This document shows positions 1-10,129 of a stretch of DNA of 64,000 bases, piece by piece. This stretch comes from Lumbricus terrestris (Eukaryota > Annelida > Clitellata > Crassiclitellata > Lumbricidae). Numbering within the stretch: position 1 is the first letter of the stretch; each line of letters opens with the position of its first letter. The translations under genes and the position numbers were made by a program. The notes under the pieces were generated by a model. It searched no databases. It was given only the letters and a program-made list of their open reading frames with translations, and had not been told where the DNA came from. The DNA lies in contig OX457050.1 of NCBI GenBank assembly GCA_949752735.1, positions 42,539,784-42,603,783 of the forward strand, read 5' to 3'.

Positions 1-345
1 TCAAGTATTAAAGTTTAAGACTTAATTTAGAGTCTACATATGCTAACCTAAAAAATTCGTCAATCCTCAGAAGTTAATTAGAACGGCAATCTCGTATTCA
101 AAATACGTGTATTTTAGCGTCGTGCATGAATCCACTATATAAATAATTATTTCTACTGTGATGAATAACTGCAACTCGTTGCATGCAGCATTATTATTTT
201 TAATCAATCCAACTTCTAGTTTGTCCAGAATCCTTCTCATCGATCCAGCATCTGCTTATAGGCAAGAATTCATCCAATCAATCCCGCTTCTATAGCTAGG
301 ATATTTAGGCACCAATTAGGTTATTTTCATCAAAACCAATGGCAT
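1..345. repeat. Partial foldback-element core
   Basis: This stretch carries the motif ATTTTAGCGTCGTGCAT near 112 and then units such as AATCAATCCAACTTCTAG and CAATCCCGCTTCTATAG. The same units, in the same order, recur at about 46130-46300, and in reverse complement at 1930-2100. No coding sequence is seen. The left end lies outside the window. Confidence 0.55.
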
Positions 346-360
346 TTGATCAGAATTTGA

Positions 361-482
361 GACCGCCGTTCGGGCGACTGCGAACATCTTAAAACAGTTT
401 TATTTGACCACGCTGAGGTTGGGAGCGCCTCTGGGTAGCCCCTTAAGAGGCGCTATATAAATGCACCCATTGAATGAATTAA
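361..482 (+). repeat. 3' end of an L2-like LINE
   Basis: A short reading frame ending LGSPLRGAI-stop runs into GGCGCTATATAAATGC and then a short GAATGAATTAATT tail. The complete L2-like element at 23223-24549 ends with the same GGCGCTATATAAAT box followed by a simple repeat. Only the last 120 bases or so of the element remain. Confidence 0.6.
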
Positions 483-823
483 TTAATGTAGTTTAACGCC
501 GCAACTTATTCACCATTATTCGACCACTTGTTTTCGACCATCGCTGCAGCGCATGCAATGGTGAATAATTTACGACGCTAAGCTTCGTTTACCACTCTTA
601 GGCCTAAGCTTACTATTATTATTTATATATTATTATTAATTTATTACTATTTTGAGTCCTTGCTATTGTTAGAACGGGAAGCATAAAGATTGTATGTGGA
701 CGCTTGATAAACACGAAGAAGCAAATAAACACGTGTTTATTTATAGAACAAATTGCAATTTTCCATTCTATTTTTAGCAACAAAAAGTCGTATAAACGAA
801 AAAGTCGTAGCAACGAAGAATTT

Positions 824-893
824 TTTAAAAAGTCGTTATTACGACTTTAATCTCGTTATAACGAGATTAAAGTCGTTATAACGATTTTAAAAA
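824..893. repeat. 70-bp near-perfect palindrome
   Basis: The sequence is symmetrical about position 858/859. Three adjacent palindromic blocks make up the dyad: AAGTCGTTATTACGACTT, ATCTCGTTATAACGAGAT and AAGTCGTTATAACGATTT. The outer arms are AT-rich. It could extrude as a cruciform. No coding content and no known family is recognised. Confidence 0.8.
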
Positions 894-1071
894 AAAATTT
901 ACCCGATGGCCCGAACGGAGCGCCGTATAGATGTCAGATTGTCGTTTATAATAATTATACAATTTAGAATACAACAACGGGTCATTTCTTATCATTCATT
1001 TTACAGTTTTGTCTTAAGCTTGCAATGCAAATGTCGGTCATTGTTGGTGTTGGTCATTGAATAGTTCGAAG

Positions 1072-2140
1072 GGTAATCTACCCTTTTAGCGTCGGTAATT
1101 ATTCGCCATTGCATGGGTTTTAGCGTTGGCCGAACACAAGTCGGTTTGAGGAAAATAATTATTGATATATAGAAGTCGGATTGATGAAATAATTTTTCAC
1201 GCAATAGAAGTGGGATTTGCGAAAACAATATAGCTGAAATTGAAGCTGGGTCATTGTGACTAACCGCTCGGTAGGAAGTAAACAGTATGGCGGTCACAGA
1301 TACACGCAAAATAGAGCGGCCTCAACTCCGGCGATCGATAGCCCAATGTTTCCGCGCGAAACATCGGGGTCCCGCTTCAGTCAGTGATGTTGTGTGAAGT
1401 AAGTAAGTAAGTGATGAAGGTATTTCTAGATCTGAAATAGAAGTCGGATTGATGAAAAAACGCTTAAGTAATGGAAGCTGGATGATGGTATTCTTATATT
1501 TGAAATAGAAGCTGGGTTGACGAAAATAACAGGCGAGAAACAGAAGCTGGGCTAATAAAAATATTATAGCTTAGATTGGAGCAGGATTGATGAAAATGTT
1601 CTTGATTAAATTAGAGCTGGATGGATAAGAATCTTGTTAATTAAATAGGAGCTGGATTGATTAAAATGTTTCCGATTAAATTGGAGTTGGATTGATGAAA
1701 AATAATCATTTTTGAAACAGAAGTTGGATTCATAAAACAGCTGATGCAATTGAAAAGCTGGACTTTTACTTACTTACTTATTTTTGCCTGCTGTCTTATT
1801 GCACCATTGACTATTAAGCGGAAACATTGGGCTATCGATCGCCGCAAGTCAGACCGCTCTATTTTGCGTCTATCTGGGACGGCCATATTGTTTATCTGCT
1901 ACCGAGCGGTTAGTCACAATGACCGGCTGGATTGATGAACAATAATTTTGAATTAAATAAAAGTTATATTGATGAAAAGTATTTGCTGACGAAATAGAAG
2001 CGGGATTGGTCAGACTAATTTTTGCCTAAACAGAAGCTGGATCGATGAAAAGGATTTTCACCAAACTAGAAGTTGGATTGATTAAAAATAGCAATGCTGC
2101 AACTAGCGAATAATTACCGACGCTAAAAGGGTAGATTACC
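1072..2140. mobile_element. Foldback element, GGTAATCTACCC ends, 8-bp TSD
   Basis: The left end GGTAATCTACCCTTTTAG is the reverse complement of the right end at 2120-2140. The direct repeat GTTCGAAG flanks it at 1064-1071 and 2141-2148. The interior is an array of GAAGCTGGATTGATGAAAA-like units, and its right part (1930-2100) is the core shared with elements that have other ends. A second inverted-repeat element is nested at 1249-1924. No transposase frame is present, so the element is non-autonomous. Confidence 0.85.
1249..1924. mobile_element. Nested inverted-repeat element, GGTCATTGTGAC ends
   Basis: GGTCATTGTGACTAACCG at the left matches, inverted, CGGTTAGTCACAATGACC at the right. The arms continue with diverged GCAAAATAGAGCGG and GCCCAATGTTTCCGC blocks, which recur inverted near 1800-1870. 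A clean target duplication is not visible. The interior again holds GAAGCTGGAT units, including CTTACTTACTTA runs at both arm bases. Confidence 0.7.
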
Positions 2141-2236
2141 GTTCGAAGTTAAAGTTGAGTCTAGGAGATTACAGTTGAAAGTCGTCCAGACCAGGAAGCC
2201 AATTTTTTCGTTATATTCAGTTTCATGTAATTAAAT

Positions 2237-3317
2237 GGGGCGCGGACATTTCCCCCCTGGACAAAACCCCCCCTCCGGACAACCCCCCCCGGACAACCCC
2301 CCCCGGACAATTCCCCCCTAGGGTAGGACAATTCCCCCCCCTGGTAGAACATATTGCGTATAAGTGGTTGTACTGTAAAACGCCGGTGTAAAGGTTTCAA
2401 ATTACCCCCTCCTAAACATTACCCCCCGGTAACTTGAAACCGGTTTCAGATTACCCCCCGGAAACTAGATTTGCATCAATCGTCGCATTTATTGCACTAA
2501 AAAAAATCAGAAAAATCATCCCGCTTCTTGTTTTGGTCTGAAGAATTTCATCCGTCATCCCACTTCGTGGTATGTTATCAATTTTTTGATTGAAAAAAAA
2601 TAATAGCCTCGAAGCCATTTCTCCATTGTAACTTCAGCGGTGATTAGTATTTTAGTTATAGATGAAAATATTGATAACAAACCACGAAGTGGTATGACGG
2701 ATGAAAATCTTAAAATCAAAACAAGAAGCGGGATGATTTTTCTGATATTTTTAGTGCAAAAAATGCGACGATTGATGCAAAATACAGTTTTCAGGGGGGT
2801 AATGTTTAGGAGGGGGTAATCTGAAACCTTTACACCGGTGCTAAGTACGCAAGTTAAATTGATGAAAAGAATTCTCGCTAAATAGAAATTGGTACAAAAT
2901 AAATTTTACTTAAATGGAAGCTGGATTGATGAAAATATTCTGTCTTAAATTGGAGCTGGATTGATGAAAATATTCTGTCTTAAATTGGAGATGGATTGAT
3001 GAAAATAATCTTGCTTAAGTTGGAGCTGGGTTGATGAAAATAATCTTGCTTAAATTGGAGCTGGATTGATGAAAATAATCTTGCTTAAATTGGAGCTGGA
3101 TTGATGAAAATAATCTTGCTTAAATTGGAGCTGGATGGATAAAAAATTGTTATTTAAATAGAAGTTGGATTAAACGAAATATACAGAAATAGGCTATTTT
3201 CGCAGCAAGGGGGGAATTGTCCGTGGGGGTTAATGTCCTAGGCAAAATCGGGGGGGGGAATTGTCCGGGGGTTTTTGTCCGGGGGGGTTTGTCAAGGGGG
3301 GGGAATGTCCTACACTC
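2237..3317. mobile_element. C-tract foldback element (divergent copy)
   Basis: The left end GGGGCGCGGACATTTCC is followed by repeats of GGACAA plus C6-C8 tracts. The right side (3210-3317) is the G-rich reverse complement, with GGGGAATTGTCC blocks. The interior holds six or more direct copies of TTGGAGCTGGATTGATGA (2900-3150). Element 2383-2838 is inserted in the left arm. The outermost right bases and the target duplication are not clean, so this looks older than the copies at 7448, 13898 and 32781. Confidence 0.7.
2383..2838. mobile_element. Foldback element, CCGGTGTAAAGG ends
   Basis: CCGGTGTAAAGGTTTCA at the left is mirrored by CTGAAACCTTTACACCGG at the right. The arms contain ATTACCCCCTCC and GGAGGGGGTAAT. 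The interior is an inverted pair of CATCCCGCTTCTTGTTTTGG-like units and CACTTCGTGGT units. Partial copies of the left arm are at about 11994-12100 and 20774-20880. It is nested in the C-tract element 2237-3317. No exact target duplication was found. Confidence 0.7.
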
Positions 3318-3689
3318 AATGAACTGATAGCAGTTACTTATAATTATTACGTTGCTGGGTAATCTATCGTTTTAGCGGAATAAATTATTCGCCATTGCAT
3401 GGAATTCAGTGTTGATGGCATACAAGTTGGATTAACGAACAAATTCTTGCTGAATAGAAATTGGGTCGATGAAAATAATTTTTACTACAGATAGTAATGG
3501 GATCTATAAAAAGAAACTGCTGAAATTTGAGCTGGATTGATTAGAAATACTGTTATTTAAATGGAAATTGGATCCAGAGGAAAACAGTTATTGTGCAAAT
3601 AGAAGCTGGATTAATTGGCAATCCTGGGAACGGCGGTCGTAAATTACGAAACATGTATTTTCGTCAGAGGAAGAGCCAACTACAGTTAA
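3318..3689. repeat. Foldback-element remnants
   Basis: A left end of the GGTAATCTATCGTTTTAG type starts at 3358 and is followed by GAAGCTGGAT-type units to about 3610. A separate arm, ACGGCGGTCGTAAATTACG (about 3631), pairs with CGTAAATTATAAAATTCC-side sequence near 4690-4710. The piggyBac element that follows is therefore inserted in this repeat. No gene is seen. Confidence 0.5.
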
Positions 3690-4411
<722 letters not shown>

Positions 4412-4415
4412 TTAA

Positions 4416-5123
4416 GGCTGCATTTATTCACTTATTTTCTTCATTCTTTACTTATTCACTTACTTACGAGCTTCTCGGGCTTTTTACGTCATTGTTTACG
4501 TTGTTTTGACGGCATTCCGTTGGGAAATAAATCAACCTGACGTGTCGTAATAGCGCGGTGTATAGGATGGGCGCATAGAAACCACGCTTGAGAAATAGAG
4601 GCTGGATTGATGAAGAAACGCTTAAGAAATGGAGGCTGGATGAAAAACCCACACTTTTTGCCCATCCAATACTCCGCGCTATCGATTTATGGAATTTTAT
4701 AATTTACGACCGCCGTTCGCATATACCCGAAACCCAAGCCTTATAGCATCGTAAAATTATTTAAAACATGTTTTAGTCATTTTTCATCGCTCATCCAACT
4801 TCTAATTCTACTATATCACAGTTCCGTTATTCATCCAACTTTTACTTCAACTAAAAATATTTTGATCGTTCATCCAGCCTCTAATTTTAATTAGAAGCTG
4901 GATGAGCATATTAATTACCAGAAGTAGAAGTTGGATGAGCGACAAAATCATTGTTTTATGCTATATTGTTACCGTAAAACTAGACGCTGGATGAACGATC
5001 AAAATATTATTTTAAAATAGAAGTTGGATGAGTAACGGAAATGTGTCATAGTAGATTATTATACATTGGATGAACGGTTAAAAATTGACTAAAACATGTT
5101 TTAAATAATTTACGACGCTATTT
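4416..5123. repeat. Small foldback elements
   Basis: Two inverted-repeat units lie here. At about 4551-4681 a GCGCGGTGTATAGGATGG arm pairs with CCCATCCAATACTCCGCGC. At about 4742-5123 the arm TTTAAAACATGTTTTAGTC pairs with GACTAAAACATGTTTTAAA, bracketing inverted CATCCAACTTCTA and TAGAAGTTGGATG units. Both have interiors of the window-wide satellite. No coding sequence is seen. Confidence 0.65.
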
Positions 5124-5181
5124 CGCTGTCAAGGCGCTTTTGTGGCAGAATGGCTGCGTTATGGCGCCATAGAAATTGTCG

Positions 5182-5183
<2 letters not shown>

Positions 5184-5252
<69 letters not shown>
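5184..5252. repeat. (ATT)n microsatellite
   Basis: An uninterrupted run of about 23 ATT triplets. It creates artificial polyisoleucine and polytyrosine reading frames that should not be called genes. Confidence 0.97.
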
Positions 5253-5369
5253 CGGCTTGGGATTCGGGTAAATGCTTACTGGAGTACAGCTGTAATTGTC
5301 AAAGTAGGCTACAAGATGAAATTGTTAGTTGATGGAATAAAGTTATCGCCATATTGATCGATCCATAGG

Positions 5370-5960
5370 CCTAAACTGCGACGGGTCAACCCAGATAGGC
5401 TATTGGTCATCGTACATCAATAGGCCATTCCCATAGCCACCCGTCCGAATGCGAACTGGACAGTGGACACGAACACTCGACGCATTCGGTACCTGGACAC
5501 TGACACGTGCAGTCATGATGAACTTACTATCTTATGCATATCTTGTGCCGTAGTTCGTAGAGTTATATATAGTAGTAAACGTAGTGTAACAATACAATAG
5601 GCATCAGTTACACTTCCTTTACATGGTGTCAGAGACTGAATCTACGCTCTAGAATGATCAGACAAGCTCAGATAAAGTAGAGCGATAAGCAACGCTGAAA
5701 ATTCTGATTCGACGAGAAGGTGAGAATAGCTTAGGACTACATCAGAATTCGAACACGCGGCAAGATAACGAATGGCCAACTCAGTCCGGCGCAGTTTCAG
5801 AGGATGCATATCACAACTGCCGACTGAGGCCAACAGCCAAGCCAGTAACCAGCAGAGTTGCTGTGAATGCTGTGACTGTCCAGAAGCATCAGCATCATCG
5901 ATCTATCGATACGCCCGGCAGGTGGCTACACACAGTGTCGGCGCTAACACCCCCCGTACC
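5370..5960 (+). mobile_element. Possible LTR-retroelement 5' fragment
   Basis: TTATATATAGTAG (about 5564) resembles a promoter TATA box. It is followed about 60 bp later by a segment ending in CA at 5623 and then TGGTGTCAGAGAC, which resembles an initiator-methionine tRNA primer-binding site next to a 5' LTR. The downstream bases 5637-5960 read partly as a polar, glutamine-rich frame, as expected for a gag start, but with stops. No second LTR and no pol domain is seen. It could be a solo LTR with leader; this call is tentative. Confidence 0.35.
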
Positions 5961-6027
5961 CACCGGCCGGGGGTCCCCGAGTTAGAAAGGGGCCCCAAAT
6001 TTAGCTGGTCATTATGCCTATTTGTGA

Positions 6028-6243
6028 CTACAGATCTGGTCTGGTGCATGCCTCAACTAACCATATGGCGCAGCCACAGCTTAAAAAATAGGATTTGAGA
6101 TACTTGAAATATGCAGGGGAATTTAACCTAGGCATAAGTCGCAAGGTTAGTGGGAGGCCATTCCAGATAGCGGAACCCACAACAGAAAAGGCTCGGCGCT
6201 GTCTGATAGAAGTGCGAGCCCGCGGAACCAAAAGTGATGTCAA
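6028..6243 (-). pseudogene. L2-like LINE reverse-transcriptase C-terminal fragment
   Basis: The minus-strand frame contains LLVPRARTSIRQRRAFSV followed by GSAIWNGLPLTLR. This matches the C-terminal region of L2-like LINE proteins and resembles LFVPRARTAIAQTRSFTI in the element at 23223-24549. Only about 70 residues remain, with no RT catalytic motif. The fragment is 5'-truncated and decayed. Confidence 0.6.
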
Positions 6244-7438
6244 ACGTTAAATGGGGCGTTCTGACCCACCCTACCCTATTTAATTCCTTTAGGCCTATTC
6301 GACAAATTATTATCGAGTATTTTGCATCAGTTAACAATATAAAGCCTATAACGGATTCGCGGATTCACCATCGCTGAATGCCATTATTTTATTAGAGCGT
6401 CTCGTCATGTGGTATCCTTTACGAAATGAAGAGCTTTGAATCTGGGAGAGCAACTGCATCAGTGCATCAAACGTAGGGTAGGCCTATAGTTAGAAACCCT
6501 TATACATTTTCATTTCAATAGCATCTCGGGATAGTAGACACATTGACAGTATATCATATAATATGGTTCTGATATGCTGATGCTATTGCAAAGCAATCTT
6601 AGCATTTTTGCTGTGCATTTATTTTCTGAATGGTGCACAGTATACTCAATTTGTGGCTTTCTGTTGAATTATTAGTTAACTTAGTCAATGTTTTGTTTCA
6701 AATTTGTTTTCTAATTTGCTGCCTAGTCGGTTGCAGTGCTGTAGACTCGCTGTGGGCTACTTGCTATTCCGCTATCAGGGCCACTGTTGCTGCTACCAGT
6801 TTTCATTGTGTTAACATTTTACTTCAACAATATTCATAATTATCATAGCAAGTTTGTTAATGCATTTAGACCATAGATGTAAAAAACGATGGAAACGGAA
6901 TAAAAAACGGTAAAAAACGGAAACGGTAAATAATTTGACTTTGCTACATCTAAAACCCCAGACAGCCTGCCTCATCGTCCCCATTGTGGCCCACCAGCGG
7001 AAAGCATCTGAATACTGCAGGGGTCGGTTAAATATGGGCCTTCCCCAATTTGCCACCACCTCAGTGATTGTCGATCAACTTCGTGGGCAATAGTCTGACA
7101 CTTGATGGGCCACGCATTTTCGGCAGGCCCAGCACTGGGCCAGCAGTTTGCCTGACTTTGCCATCGTGTAGCAGAGACTCCGGGTCGTGCCAGTCACAGC
7201 CTGGGTGGGAGGCTTGGAGGGGCAGAGCGCTGCCGTGAATTCAATAGGTAAATAAGAGGGGAGGCGTGGGGAGAGGAGGTCTCAGCGTAGCCCAGGTTTC
7301 AACTTCATTGGCTTCAAACAATGGGACCTCAGTAAGCTATTTAGCAGCGGCTTTCCTTACACGTGCACAGCAAGGGTCACCTGGCGCCAACGACCTCTTA
7401 TAATACTATGACTGGTGCTTTGTAGGCACGCTAGAGAG
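6244..7438. other. No gene recognised
   Basis: Unique-looking AT-rich sequence to about 6950 is followed by a more GC-rich stretch (about 6960-7340) with short inverted GGCCCAGCACTGGGCC symmetry near 7120. There are no long reading frames, no recognisable protein motifs and no satellite units. The 9-bp target site of the next element ends the interval. Confidence 0.5.
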
Positions 7439-7447
7439 CAAGTATTT

Positions 7448-8650
7448 GGATGTAGGACATTTCCCCCCCTGGACATTTCCCCCCCCGGACATCCCCCCCC
7501 GGACATTTCCCCCCCTGGACGTTTCCCCCCCGATTTCGACTAGGACATTTCCCCCCGGACATTTCCCCCCCTTAAGTCTATCCAGCTTCTATTTCAGATC
7601 TAAAAATACCTTCATCCAGCTTCTATTTAACTTGCGTTTTTTCATCAATAAAGCGTCTATTTCAGATCTAAAAATACCTTCATCCAGCTTCTATTTAACT
7701 TGCATTTTCTTCATCAATAAAGCGTCTATTCAAGATCAAAAAATACCTTCATCCAGCTTCTATTTAACTTGCATTTTTTCATCAATAAAGCGTCTATTTC
7801 AGATCTAAAAATACCTTCATCCAGCTTCTATTTAACTTGCGTTTTTTCATCAATAAAGCGTCTATTTCAGATCTAAAAATACCTTCATCCAGCTTCTATT
7901 TAAGTTGCGTTTTTCATCAATAAAGCGTCTATTCAAGATCTAAAAATACCTTCATCCAGCTTCTATTTAACTTGCATTTTTTCATCAATAAAGCGTCTAC
8001 TTCAGATCCAAAAATACCTTCATCCAGCTTCTATTTAACTTGCATTTTTTCATCAACAAAGCGTCTATTCAAGATCTAAAAATACCTTCATCCAGCTTCT
8101 ATTTAACTTGCATTTTTTCATCAATAAAGCGTCTACTTCAGATCCAAAAATACCTTCATCCAGCTTCTATTTAACTTGGATTTTTTCTTCAACAAAGCGT
8201 CTACTTCAGATCCAAAAATACCTTCATCCAGCTTCTATTTTACTTGCATTTTTTCATCAATAAAGCGTCTACTTCAGATCGAAAAATACCTTCATCCAGC
8301 TTCTATTTTACTTGCATTTTTTCATCAATCCAGCTTCTGATGAAAAAAATGCAAGTTAAATAGAAGCTGGATGAAGGTAGTTTTAGATCTGAAATAGAAG
8401 CTGGATTGATGAAAAAATGCAAGTTAAATAGAAGCCGGATGAAGGTATTTTTAGATCTGAAATAGAAGCTGGATCGATGAAAAAAATGCAAGTTAAATAG
8501 AAGCTGGATGAAGCTTCCATTTCTCAAGCGCTTTTGAAAACCATAAAAATTTCCGCATACGGGGGGGGAAATGTCCTAGGGTAGGGGGGGAAACGTCCGG
8601 GGGGGAAATGTCCGGGGGGAAATGTCCAGGGGGGGAAATGTCCGTTCCCC
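7448..8650. mobile_element. C-tract foldback element, 9-bp TSD
   Basis: Exact 9-bp duplications CAAGTATTT flank the element at 7439-7447 and 8651-8659. The left end GGATGTAGGACATTTCC and the inverted right end GGGGAACGGACATTTCC share the last ten bases. Each arm is five to seven tandem GGACATTTC plus C7-C8 units, reading C-rich at the left and G-rich at the right. Between them lies a satellite array that switches orientation near 8335. No transposase frame is present. Confidence 0.9.
7573..8515. repeat. About 69-bp dimeric satellite with orientation switch
   Basis: The unit consists of two related halves: CTTCATCCAGCTTCTATTT with AACTTGCATTT, and CATCAATAAAGCGTCTATT with CAGATCTAAAAATACC. 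About eleven direct dimers run to about 8330, then the array inverts and about two and a half dimers follow. Adjacent copies differ by one to three bases. The same unit fills the elements at 13898-14920 and 32781-33530. Confidence 0.9.
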
Positions 8651-8670
8651 CAAGTATTTGATGCATAGTC

Positions 8671-8870
8671 TACATGTACATACATACAGATACACATACA
8701 TGCATGCATACGTACGTACAAATGTACATGCATACACACGTACATACATTAATACATACATACATACATACATACATACATACATACATACATACATACA
8801 TACATACGTACGTACATACATACATACATACATACATACATACATACATACATACATACATACATACATG
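8671..8870. repeat. (TACA)n microsatellite
   Basis: A 200-bp run of TACA with occasional CG and TGCA variants, starting 12 bases after the target duplication of the preceding foldback element. It produces artificial YVCM and YIHT repeat frames on both strands. Confidence 0.97.
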
Positions 8871-8879
8871 CAGAATGAG

Positions 8880-9365
8880 ATTTTCCACGGGGTTGTTGTT
8901 GTTGGGGTTCAGCCCCCACTCTTTCTTACCATAGGATCAGTGTAAAATGCGTTAAGTCAAAAGGGTTGTCCGTAAAAGTAGCCCATGGTGGTCCGGGTCG
9001 AGGTACCGTAGGATCAAAGGGGTGGAACAGCTACTAAGGTGGGTGTCGTCTGAGCCGGGAATTGGAGGGTGGGGGATCAGATGAAGCAGGGTAAGAGTTC
9101 TTGAAAAGGAGTGTCTTTAGTTTCGAGTGAAAGGCCCGAGGTGTGATGGATAGAGGAGCCTGAGGAAGGAGATGGTGTGTGATTAGGAATTAGGACAATA
9201 CGTTCACCGACAACTGTTTTACGACAATTCGTTCAGGACAATAATAATTGGCTCGCCCACAAGTTGTTTATCAAAAAAATCTTCAAAATGTTCACTACAA
9301 ATTTATTAGTCACATTCTTGCTAAAACGGAAGCTGGATTTGAAGAAAAGAACTCATGATAAATCT
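8880..9365. repeat. Dispersed repeat, inverted copy at 44.88-45.0 kb
   Basis: Bases around 8940-9055 (GTCAAAAGGGTTGTCCGTAA and CAGCTACTAAGGTGGGT) recur as the reverse complement at about 44880-44985. A stretch at 9190-9250 contains CGACAACTG and CGACAATTCG, resembling the arms of the CGACAACTGGTC foldback family. I do not recognise a coding product. Confidence 0.5.
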
Positions 9366-10129
9366 AAAACAGATAAATGAAGAAAATGAACTGATGTCAA
9401 TAATAACTGACATAACTGAGTATGAAGGGGCGCTATATAAATTACGATTGATTGATTGATTGATAATACCAAAAATAATCTAATCAAATTGTGCAGTCAA
9501 TTATTTTCTCAAAGGCAACTTTTAAACATTACACTTGTAAATTCGCATTTTAGTTTTTCACCCCCAATTCTACGGTGTCTACACAATAAATATCAAGGTC
9601 TAGTCTAATAATGTCACAAAATGATGCACACCAGACAGCTTCTTACAACATCTATTTTATGTATTTAAATTCAAGGCAAAAAATAAAGTTTTCACAGACC
9701 CGAACTCTGACCGGAAAACTTTATAAAGTCCATGATCACCAATTACGAATTTCAAAAGTAAGCTTATATTAAGCAAAAGTTTCAGTGCTGCAATGAACAA
9801 ATGTAGACACAAAGTACCTATAGACAGGACCATGTGAATGCAAAAAATTCTGATCTACTAATTAAAATGATGTCTATTACGAATTTGTCCATAATGTAAC
9901 TCAGCACTATTACATGTTAACTTACATAAAATCACAGTGAAGTGCCTGCATCATGTTTGTCTCTTCAACTCCACATGTTCATTGTTCATTGTGCCTGTGA
10001 ATAAGCTGAAAATGCTCTTACTTAAATAGAAGCTGCATAATTATATTCATTGAGAATTACAAATTACGCATTATGTAAATAATTTCTGATATAAGTGACA
10101 TCAACATGGTTTCTCGCCAGTCTGGGTTT
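9366..10129. repeat. LINE/SINE 3' tail, then probable 3' UTR of gene A
   Basis: GGGGCGCTATATAAATTACG followed by (GATT)n at about 9427-9465 is the L2-like 3' end seen elsewhere in the window. From 9466 to 10129 the sequence is AT-rich without reading frames. It lies directly downstream of the minus-strand zinc-finger gene, so it may be its 3' UTR. No polyadenylation signal was pinned down. Confidence 0.45.

Noticed and set aside
5142..5357. Frames with long isoleucine or tyrosine runs
   Set aside because: Translation of the (ATT)n microsatellite.
7446..7808. Proline-rich frame (FPPWTFPP repeats) starting in the C-tract arm, also at 33270 and 14666
   Set aside because: It is the C-tract terminal repeat read as protein; all such frames begin and end in the foldback arms.
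7573..8330. CRISPR-like array
   Set aside because: The DNA is eukaryotic, the units are contiguous without unique spacers, and the array inverts.
8524..8945. Overlapping frames with YVCM or YIHT repeats on both strands
   Set aside because: Translation of the (TACA)n microsatellite and of C-tract arms.
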